Of a DNA stretch of 5,708 nucleotides, positions 1-5,708 are shown piece by piece. Origin of the DNA: an uncultured Methylococcaceae bacterium (lineage in GTDB: Bacteria; Pseudomonadota; Gammaproteobacteria; Methylococcales; Methylomonadaceae); the NCBI GenBank assembly GCA_913009515.1, contig CAJVYO010000121.1, positions 1 to 5,708 of the forward strand. The letters are read 5' to 3'. Each line of letters begins with the position of its first letter. Positions within the stretch are counted from its first letter, which is position 1. Under the pieces are notes generated by a model. That model was not told the origin of the DNA. It saw only the letters and a list, made by a program, of their open reading frames with translations, and did not search any database. Both the position numbers and the translations under genes were made by a program.

Positions 1-861
1 CTTAGTAATCATCAACGGCTGGTTATTATTTAATGCGATATATGCATCATCAGTCATCGCTAAAAAATTATTATCGGGAATACTGGCTAAACTATCACGT
101 AAAATACCTAAACCACTTTGCTCAACCACGCTAAAACCAAATTCATCGGCTTGCTCAATCACTTGGTATTCACGATAGCCTAAAAAAACAAAATGATTTT
201 GCTGTAACCATTCTAAAAACGCCCGTGATTCTGTTAGTTCCGGCGTGTTTTCTGTTGATAAATCGACAATTGCAGACTGCATAACCTGCAAACAAGCCTG
301 CCAATCATCGGTCACAGCCGCAATATCACCGAGAATTTTATGTAAATCATCGCTTAAAGATTGCAGTATGCTTGCATCGGCAATCCGCTCAATTTCAATA
401 TGTACCACACATTCACACTGATAATCTGGCTGTTCTGTCAAAGAAATAGCTAATAAAACCCCTTCCGCATCACGTTTAATCCAATACAGCGAATTTAATA
501 ATAATTGATTAGCAAAACCATGACGATTAATTTCCATGGTAATCGATTGCAGAATAAACGGCATATCTCGGATAACAATTTCAATCACCGTATGCGTGCT
601 TTGCCAGCCATCTTCTTCAATGCTGGGATTATAAATATTAACACTCTCTGTTTGCTGCTTATAGCTTAAAACCGCATTCCAATGTGATAACACCGCACCA
701 TACAAATCAGCTATCAAACGATGTTCTAACGCATCAAATGCCTCAACACTAAAATAATGCTGTGCAAACGGTATTAAAGGAGCCAAGGCATCCTCTTCGC
801 CTTGTAATTCTATATACTCAACTAATGCCGCTATCATTGCATCATTATTTTTATATTCCAT
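1..861 (-). CDS. gdhB: Large-type NAD-specific glutamate dehydrogenase, N-terminal 287 residues (partial, runs off left edge)
   Basis: Oxidatively deaminates glutamate to 2-oxoglutarate and ammonia using NAD+ in the cytoplasm; the large family (about 1,600 residues) is mainly catabolic and often allosterically controlled. Reading the minus strand from the ATG at 861 gives 287 uninterrupted codons to the window edge. Residues about 92-116 form the ACT-like segment with the signature RDMPFILQSITMEINRHGF, close to the family's DDMPFLVDSVTMELNRHG. Residues 222-232 (NHFVFLGYREY) match the highly conserved NHFTFLGYREY motif, preceded by the usual FLEWLQ. The N-terminal helices (FAQHYF..., LYGAVLSHWNAV) also fit. 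The catalytic Rossmann part lies outside the window. The start is supported by an AAAGGGG Shine-Dalgarno 6 nt upstream. The gene is divergent from the unknown-protein/cyclase pair. The family is certain from the motifs; the symbol follows Pseudomonas usage. Confidence 0.93.
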   Translation of the reverse strand, partial: MEYKNNDAMIAALVEYIELQGEEDALAPLIPFAQHYFSVEAFDALEHRLIADLYGAVLSHWNAVLSYKQQTESVNIYNPSIEEDGWQSTHTVIEIVIRDMPFILQSITMEINRHGFANQLLLNSLYWIKRDAEGVLLAISLTEQPDYQCECVVHIEIERIADASILQSLSDDLHKILGDIAAVTDDWQACLQVMQSAIVDLSTENTPELTESRAFLEWLQQNHFVFLGYREYQVIEQADEFGFSVVEQSGLGILRDSLASIPDNNFLAMTDDAYIALNNNQPLMITK

Positions 862-867
862 TGCCAA

Positions 868-874
868 CCCCTTT
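868..874 (-). promoter_or_regulatory. Ribosome binding site of the glutamate dehydrogenase gene
   Basis: On the minus strand the sequence AAAGGGG lies 6 nt before the ATG at 861-859. It is the best Shine-Dalgarno match in the window and decides the start codon of the leftward gene. No convincing -35/-10 pair for this gene was found in the rest of the 144-bp intergenic region. Confidence 0.7.
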
Positions 875-933
875 AGTTATCACATTTGTATGTCTTTACC
901 GTTACCACTTATTAAACCACAGCCCATCAATTT

Positions 934-973
934 TTGACAAATACTCCCCTCACGCTAAATTGTTATTTATAAT
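934..973 (+). promoter_or_regulatory. Candidate sigma-70 promoter for the rightward operon
   Basis: A perfect TTGACA lies at 934-939. With 16-bp spacing it is followed by TAAATT (956-961), which matches the -10 consensus at four of six positions. A perfect TATAAT also occurs at 968-973, but it is 28 bp from the TTGACA and has no good -35 of its own, so either hexamer could serve as the -10. Both would start transcription about 25-40 nt before the ATG at 1006. The position in a divergent intergenic region supports the call, but the region is AT-rich and such hexamers arise easily by chance. Confidence 0.4.
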
Positions 974-1005
974 AAAACGCTTTCTAGTCTTTACAAGCAT
1001 TCACT

Positions 1006-1626
1006 ATGGCATTAACAGAGCAACAAAAACAGAAAAAAGCAAAACAAAAAAAACTAAGACGTAAATCCGGTAGTACACTGAATAATAGCTCAAACTTATT
1101 AACCGAAAAAATAACACCTTACCTCGAGCACCCTTTTTATGAATGTCTGATTCCACATAATTTATTTGAAGCCGGCATTGGTAATATTTTAATTACCCGT
1201 CTCTCCCCGCAAGGTGAAGTCGTTATTGCTTCATTTATCGTTGATGTGTATTGCTTAGGTATTAAAAAAACTTTATTTAAAACCCTACCGCTACCTGAAT
1301 ACGAACAATCCTTTAAAGCAGGGATTATTAAATCGCATGGTGATTATGCGTTTACCAAAATCAAACCCAGTTGTGCTAAAAAACTCCTCGACGGGGCTGC
1401 AGAATATGCAAAAGAACTCGGTTTTACCCCATATAAAGATTATCATGCCCTCAAAACCATTTTTGGTACTGAAAAATTAGGCTTTTGCTGGTCACGTTAT
1501 CGCTTTGGTAAGGATAAAATGCCATTTTATGTCAAAGGGCCTAATGAATCCTCAGCCGATGCGAATCATATTATCGCCACCTTAGAAAAAAATTGTGGTG
1601 CCGGTAATTTTCATTATCATTTATAA
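1006..1626 (+). CDS. Conserved-looking protein of unknown function with basic N-terminal tail (206 aa)
   Basis: I cannot assign a function. Residues 1-20 form a very basic, Gln/Lys-rich tail (QKQKKAKQKKLRRK), followed by a Ser/Asn-rich linker to about residue 31. The globular part starts near residue 38 with HPFYECLIP and continues through GIGNILITRLSPQGEVVIASFIVD and VYCLGIKKTLF (residues 58-91). A later segment, AAEYAKELGFTPYKDYHALKTIFG (about 131-154), follows. The combination of a 'VSR..P.G.V..A.F.VD.YCLG.K' block and a 'GA..YA..LGF.P..DY' block resembles an uncharacterised bacterial family I recall only loosely; I give no family number. There is no signal peptide or membrane segment, so it is probably cytoplasmic. 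Five cysteines (47, 83, 123, 161, 197) and a C-terminal C-x5-H-x-H are visible. The ATG has only a weak Shine-Dalgarno; it was chosen because the conserved region begins downstream and the basic tail is in frame. The cyclase gene follows after 37 bp on the same strand, so co-transcription is likely. Confidence 0.85.
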   Translation: MALTEQQKQKKAKQKKLRRKSGSTLNNSSNLLTEKITPYLEHPFYECLIPHNLFEAGIGNILITRLSPQGEVVIASFIVDVYCLGIKKTLFKTLPLPEYEQSFKAGIIKSHGDYAFTKIKPSCAKKLLDGAAEYAKELGFTPYKDYHALKTIFGTEKLGFCWSRYRFGKDKMPFYVKGPNESSADANHIIATLEKNCGAGNFHYHL

Positions 1627-1663
1627 TTTAAACCTACTACTTTTCATCTAAGGCGACACAGCA

Positions 1664-3892
1664 ATGAATGCAGCACGTTATATTAATGGTCTTCGTTTTT
1701 TAATCTGCATCATGGTTGCGGGTGTTTTTAGTAGCCATATTACCCACTGGGTTGATATTCCGTTATTAAAGCGTTTGGATAATATGGCATATGATGTGCG
1801 GTTGCGTTTGACCATGCCTAATACTATCGACCCCAATATCGTTATTTTAGATATTGATGAAAAAAGTTTAGCCGCACTCGGGCATTGGCCGTGGTCACGC
1901 AATATTCTCAGCGATATGGTCGATATTCTATTTGACCATTACCAAATAAAACTGCTTGCCTTTGATGTTACCTTTCCCGAAGCGGATACCAGTTCAGGCT
2001 TATCCATATTTGAAAAACTGGCCAAAAATGAACTCAAAGATAATCCTGAATTTCTCAGCACCTTAAATAAAATCCGTCCCTCACTACAATATGATGATTT
2101 ATTTACCCAAAGTTTAACCGGGCGTAATGCAGTTTTAGGCTATTACACCGACTTAAATATGATGCACGCCCAAAAAAATACCTCACTCCCCAAAAGTTTA
2201 GGGTCTATTAATCAATATAATTTCAGTGATTCGCTGCTTAAAGTACAAAGTTATGGTGCCAATTTAACCGCTTATCAAAATGCGACCCAACAAGGTGGCT
2301 ATTTTAATAATATTTCTGTTGATGGTGATGGTTTATATCGACGTTTACCACTTTTGACCGTTTACAATGACCATATTTATGAATCACTGTCTTTTGCCAT
2401 TTTTAGACATGCTTTTCCCAATGACCCGATTAAATTTAATAGTGATGATGGTTATGAAGGTGAACACTCCTCTCGCTTAGAATCCATTCAAATTGGCGAA
2501 CGCATTATTCCCGTTAATGCACAAGCAACAGTGCTTGTGCCTTATTTAGGCAAACAAGGCAGTTTTAAGTATATTCCGGTGGTTGATGTGCTCGATTTCA
2601 TCACCGAAGAACATGCATTAAAAGATAAAATTGTTATTTTAGGCTCTAGTGCCGCCGGTATTCTGGATTTACGCTCCACCCCCGTACAACACATTTATCC
2701 TGGAGTAGAAGTCCATGCCAATCTTGTCAGTGGACTGATTGATCAACGCATTAAATATCAACCCAGTTATATTATTGGCGTACAGTTTATTTTTATTATT
2801 ATCCTTAGTATTATCGGTATTGCCTTTTTCCCTAAATTCTCAGCAGGTACCTTAAGTGCTTTGTTATTAGTATTAATGAGCAGTATTATCAGTAGTAATT
2901 TTTATTTATGGCATTATCATAATATTTCCGTCACCCTCGCAACGCCTTTAATATTCGTATTTTTATTATTCACCATTCAAATGACCTTTAGTTATTTACT
3001 TGAATCCAGTAATAAAAAATATTTAACCGGTATGTTTGGACAATATATCCCCGCTGAATTAGTCGATAAAATGGTTGATACTAATAACACCTTATCAATG
3101 GAGCCTGATGATAAAATTCTCACGGTATTATTTTCTGATGTACGCGGATTTACCACCATTTCTGAACAATTTGAAGCCGATGAACTGGCTCAATTAATCA
3201 ATGAAATCCTGACACCCATCACTGAGCTTATTCATGAAAATAGCGGTACGATTGATAAATATATGGGCGATGCAGTGATGGCGTTCTGGGGAGCACCTGT
3301 AGAAAATGAACATCATGCCAGTAAAGCCCTTAGCACTGCTTTAGCCATTACCCCACGACTGAATGAACTTAATAAAGAATTTATAGAAAAAGGCTGGCCA
3401 GAAATTAAAGTGGGTATTGGCCTTAATACCGGCACCATGAGTGTGGGTAATATGGGCTCTGAATTTAGATTAGCTTATACGGTACTCGGCGATGCGGTTA
3501 ATTTAGGCTCTCGTATTGAAGGCTTAACCAAGCAATATGGTGTTGATTTATTAGTCACCGAAACCACTAAAGAGGCCGCGCCTGAATTCAGCTACAAAGA
3601 AATGGATAAAGTAAAAGTAAAAGGAAAATTAGAACCTGTCACTATTTTTCAACCCATTGGCTTGCATTCTGAAAGCACTGAACAACAATTAACAATGATT
3701 GCAGACCATTCAAACGCATTAAAATACTATCATCAACAAAATTGGTCAGCGGCTAAAACCCTGTTCACAGAATTTCAACAACAACGCCCTGATGAATTAA
3801 TTAATCATATCTATTTAGAACGTATTGCCTTATATGAACAACACCCTCCTGAAAAAGGCTGGGATGGTAGCTTTACACATACTAGCAAATAA
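1664..3892 (+). CDS. CHASE2-domain membrane adenylate cyclase (class III)
   Basis: Predicted to make cAMP from ATP at the inner membrane in response to an unknown periplasmic signal. Order of parts in the 742 residues: N-terminal membrane helix (about 9-30); periplasmic CHASE2 sensor (about 35-360), with the typical VILDIDEKSLAALGHWPWSR and LLAFDVTFPEAD motifs near its start and KIVILGSSAAGILDLRSTP and PGVEVHANLVSGLI near its end; three membrane helices (about 368-389, 393-413, 422-445); linker FGQYIPAELVDKM (458-470); cyclase domain (about 484-665); and a helical TPR-like tail (about 680-725). In the cyclase domain D492 (SDVRGFT) and D536 (DKYMGD) are the two metal ligands, K532 is the adenine-contacting lysine, and N613 and R617 (VNLGSRIE) are the transition-state residues. 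T606 sits where many adenylate cyclases have Asp, a substitution known from CyaC-type enzymes. All catalytic positions are present, so it should be active. The start has TAAGG 10 nt upstream (1649-1653). The gene lies 37 bp after the unknown gene. Confidence 0.95.
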   Translation: MNAARYINGLRFLICIMVAGVFSSHITHWVDIPLLKRLDNMAYDVRLRLTMPNTIDPNIVILDIDEKSLAALGHWPWSRNILSDMVDILFDHYQIKLLAFDVTFPEADTSSGLSIFEKLAKNELKDNPEFLSTLNKIRPSLQYDDLFTQSLTGRNAVLGYYTDLNMMHAQKNTSLPKSLGSINQYNFSDSLLKVQSYGANLTAYQNATQQGGYFNNISVDGDGLYRRLPLLTVYNDHIYESLSFAIFRHAFPNDPIKFNSDDGYEGEHSSRLESIQIGERIIPVNAQATVLVPYLGKQGSFKYIPVVDVLDFITEEHALKDKIVILGSSAAGILDLRSTPVQHIYPGVEVHANLVSGLIDQRIKYQPSYIIGVQFIFIIILSIIGIAFFPKFSAGTLSALLLVLMSSIISSNFYLWHYHNISVTLATPLIFVFLLFTIQMTFSYLLESSNKKYLTGMFGQYIPAELVDKMVDTNNTLSMEPDDKILTVLFSDVRGFTTISEQFEADELAQLINEILTPITELIHENSGTIDKYMGDAVMAFWGAPVENEHHASKALSTALAITPRLNELNKEFIEKGWPEIKVGIGLNTGTMSVGNMGSEFRLAYTVLGDAVNLGSRIEGLTKQYGVDLLVTETTKEAAPEFSYKEMDKVKVKGKLEPVTIFQPIGLHSESTEQQLTMIADHSNALKYYHQQNWSAAKTLFTEFQQQRPDELINHIYLERIALYEQHPPEKGWDGSFTHTSK
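2519..2540. repeat. Perfect 9-bp inverted repeat inside the cyclase gene
   Basis: GCACAAGCA and its exact reverse complement TGCTTGTGC are separated by four bases (ACAG), within the part of the cyclase gene encoding the CHASE2 region (around residues 286-292, AQATVLV). There is no T-tract on either side, so it is not a standard terminator. It may be a chance hairpin or a site with a role in mRNA structure; nothing else in the window repeats it. Confidence 0.5.
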
Positions 3893-3896
3893 AATA

Positions 3897-5708
3897 TTAA
3901 TTACATTCAAATTCTTCATCATCGGCAATAGTAATTAAATCATCGTCAGATTCTTCATTATCACTAATAATATTATCAAATATATCCTGCTGATTTCTTA
4001 CTTCTCTTATAGGATCAAAATTAGATATTTCATCTACTATTTCTAGACCATTTAATATAATATTTCCATTAACAGCAATTAACTGCCCCTTAGAGCCTTT
4101 ATATGAATCATCACTTAAATGATTATTTTCTACAAAAAGATGACCTGTCATTGATAAATCATCATCAATTAAAAATAATTTATTCACATGAGTTTCAATA
4201 ACAAAATCACTAAATTTTGATTCTACTCTGCCTACAATCCCTATTTCACCGAAATTATCAATAAAAATATTATTATCCACCAATAAACCATCAATAATTA
4301 ATTCTTCACTATTATCTACACCAAAACCCATAAAATTAATACTTTTAACTAACCCTGTTAGCCTATGCACTTTATTATTTAAAGTATCTAATTTTATATC
4401 AGTAGCCTCTCCCTCTAATTGTAAATACGGTGTCTCAATAACCCCTAAATCTGACTGTGTGACCTCTCCTTGAGAATTTATAACAACATCTGTATAACCT
4501 TTTACTTCTTTATTAAAATGCACGCCCTCTGTACTGGTAATCTCAATATGATTTGCATTAACACGCGGCACTGTAAAATCACCAGTGCTATTAATGCTAA
4601 TATTACCTGTTTCAGTGGCAAGAAAATCATCACGCCCACTAATTCCTATGTTATCGCCACTATTTTTAAGCCCTTCTAAATTAATATCCCCATTTTTTAA
4701 TGATAACGTTGTAAAAAAAGAACGAATGCCATTATTACCCTCAGAAAGACTACTTTCACCCCCTATGCCAGATAAACGAATATCACCTTCCGAATTAGCC
4801 TGTAAACTAGCAGCACCCATATAAATACCATAAGCATTATCGACAGCGCCTCCGTTAAATCCCTGCCCTTTAATATTAATATCTCCTCCCAACGCATTAA
4901 AAAAAGTTGAGAATAAATAAACACCTGAGGCTTCAGCTTCACTATTACCATTAATACCCGTTGCATAATGTGAGCAACCCGAAATATCACATGCCCCTGC
5001 ACCTAAGATAATATTGCCGCTATTACTGCGGATAGTATTAAAATTAGTTAATTGAATATTACCTTGACCATCATTATCCGCATCGGCATTTAAAATAACA
5101 TTTAGCTTATTAAAGTTAGACTCAATATTCACGCTATTATCCATAATAATCGAATTATCAGCTTTTAATAATAACGTCGCCTCATCGCCTGTATTTTTAG
5201 TAATATTCGCTTTAACAGTAATATTACCTGCAAAATCATCGGTAGATGTTGTGGCAATCGTGACATTTGTACCGGCATCTAAACGACTTTCAATATCGGT
5301 ATTTAATATGCTTGAAACACTTTCACCCTCCGTTAAAATAGCTTGCCAAATATTATCATCGCCAAAACGACCGCCCACGGACTCACTGCCCACAATTTCA
5401 ATATTTATGGGATCTAACAACCACTCGCCGCTAACGCCCTTTTTAGCAGAGGCATCAATATCAATACCTGTCACATCTAAATAATGCCCCGAAGTTTCAA
5501 TTAAGCCGCCATTACCTGATTGTTCACCGGCTTTAGCACTCAATGAACCATATACTTTAGTGCTGCCATCTGACCAAATAATAATTTTTCCACCATTACC
5601 TTGCTCAATAGCATCAGCTTTAATGCTAGTATTTTTAGCGATATACGTTGCCTGTGAATTTTGAATATTAGAATTATTACCTTGAAAATCACCGCCAATT
5701 AAAATTTC
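3897..5708 (-). CDS. Filamentous-hemagglutinin-like exoprotein (TpsA type), C-terminal 603 residues (partial, 5' end beyond right edge)
   Basis: A large secreted beta-helix protein, probably exported across the outer membrane by a TpsB partner not seen here, and likely an adhesin or surface protein. The frame stays open to base 5708, so the gene's start is outside the window; the TTG at 5543 is internal. Visible residues (numbered from the edge) begin with EILIGGDFQGNN, then ATYIAKNTSIKADAIEQGNGGKI..WSDG and LSAKAGEQSGNGGLIETSG (about 20-75). These are typical of the segment before the EWLLDPINIEI block (about 95-105). Next come a family-typical stretch (ITVKANITKN..., LNVILNADADNDGQG), a run of G-[DN]-I-x-[LIV] beta-helix turns (about 161-374), and a VTQSDLGVIETPYLQLEG segment (about 416-433). 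The end is very acidic (NEESDDDLITIADDEEFECN). Only three cysteines are visible: 240, 245 and 602. Base composition is AT-richer than the genes to its left. It ends 4 bp from the convergent cyclase gene. Confidence 0.9.
   Translation of the reverse strand, partial: EILIGGDFQGNNSNIQNSQATYIAKNTSIKADAIEQGNGGKIIIWSDGSTKVYGSLSAKAGEQSGNGGLIETSGHYLDVTGIDIDASAKKGVSGEWLLDPINIEIVGSESVGGRFGDDNIWQAILTEGESVSSILNTDIESRLDAGTNVTIATTSTDDFAGNITVKANITKNTGDEATLLLKADNSIIMDNSVNIESNFNKLNVILNADADNDGQGNIQLTNFNTIRSNSGNIILGAGACDISGCSHYATGINGNSEAEASGVYLFSTFFNALGGDINIKGQGFNGGAVDNAYGIYMGAASLQANSEGDIRLSGIGGESSLSEGNNGIRSFFTTLSLKNGDINLEGLKNSGDNIGISGRDDFLATETGNISINSTGDFTVPRVNANHIEITSTEGVHFNKEVKGYTDVVINSQGEVTQSDLGVIETPYLQLEGEATDIKLDTLNNKVHRLTGLVKSINFMGFGVDNSEELIIDGLLVDNNIFIDNFGEIGIVGRVESKFSDFVIETHVNKLFLIDDDLSMTGHLFVENNHLSDDSYKGSKGQLIAVNGNIILNGLEIVDEISNFDPIREVRNQQDIFDNIISDNEESDDDLITIADDEEFECN
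4587..5228 (-). repeat. Beta-helix turn repeats within the exoprotein (G-[DN]-I-x-[LIV])
   Basis: Translated on the minus strand, this stretch has a recurring heptad-like turn: GNITVKA, GNIQLTN, GNIILGA, GDINIKG, GDIRLSG, GDINLEG and GNISINS, spaced roughly 15-55 residues apart; GNIILNG recurs further downstream near 4049-4067. At DNA level it shows as repeated AATATTA/TAATATTAC-like words on the plus strand. This is a degenerate protein repeat, as expected for a right-handed parallel beta-helix passenger, and not an exact DNA repeat. Confidence 0.7.

Noticed and set aside
862..933. Promoter for the leftward glutamate dehydrogenase gene
   Set aside because: GATAAC in a TGTGATAAC context on the minus strand could act as an extended -10, but no acceptable -35 is found at 16-18 bp, so I did not call it.
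762..1064. Plus-strand open frame of 100 codons across the divergent intergenic region
   Set aside because: It overlaps the glutamate dehydrogenase N-terminus in antisense and the start of the unknown gene out of frame. Its translation is low-complexity with no recognisable motif.
1627..1663. Possible terminator or promoter between the unknown gene and the cyclase gene
   Set aside because: The 37-bp gap has no hairpin with a T-tract and no paired -35/-10 hexamers; only a TAAGG Shine-Dalgarno is visible.
1678..1902. Minus-strand open frame opposite the start of the cyclase gene
   Set aside because: It is a shadow of the CHASE2 coding frame, with no ribosome binding site and no family resemblance.
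4470..5484. Several 69-79-codon open frames on either strand inside the exoprotein gene
   Set aside because: All lie in alternative frames of a clearly coding beta-helix sequence; the translations show no motifs.
5541..5543. TTG at 5543 as start codon of the exoprotein
   Set aside because: The same frame continues without a stop to the window edge and encodes family-typical sequence (SIKADAIEQGNGGKI, IIWSDG) upstream, so this codon is an internal Leu.

Overview
The window looks like part of a chromosome from an AT-rich gammaproteobacterium. The evidence is the large-type NAD-dependent glutamate dehydrogenase, a CHASE2-adenylate cyclase, a filamentous-hemagglutinin-like exoprotein of two-partner-secretion type, and the low-GC codon use. 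Free-living or symbiotic sulfur oxidisers (Thiotrichales) or methanotrophs (Methylococcales) would fit, but no marker in the window fixes the lineage.

Layout: bases 1-861 (minus strand) hold the first 287 codons of a large NAD-specific glutamate dehydrogenase that runs off the left edge. A 144-bp divergent intergenic region (862-1005) carries a good Shine-Dalgarno for that gene and a plausible promoter for the rightward genes. Bases 1006-1626 (plus) encode a 206-residue conserved-looking protein of unknown function with a very basic N-terminal tail. It is followed after 37 bp, probably in the same transcript, by a 742-residue membrane receptor-type adenylate cyclase (1664-3892): one membrane helix, a periplasmic CHASE2 sensor, three membrane helices, a class III cyclase domain and a short C-terminal helical tail. 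Only 4 bp further on, and convergent, lies the 3' end of a large secreted exoprotein gene (3897-5708, minus). Its 5' part is beyond the right edge.

How the genes fit together: the two rightward genes form a likely small operon, so the unknown 206-residue protein may be connected with cAMP signalling, though this is inference from position only. The glutamate dehydrogenase is divergent and is probably an ordinary metabolic gene. The exoprotein is the secreted half of a two-partner system whose TpsB transporter is not in the window. Its adjacency to the cyclase gene is tail-to-tail and need not mean a shared function.

No tRNA, rRNA, CRISPR array, insertion sequence or attachment site was seen. 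I did not find a clearly new biological system. The points most worth a second look are the unknown protein paired with the cyclase, the 4-bp convergent junction without an evident terminator, the Thr variant of the cyclase adenine pocket, and the acidic single-cysteine C-terminus of the exoprotein.
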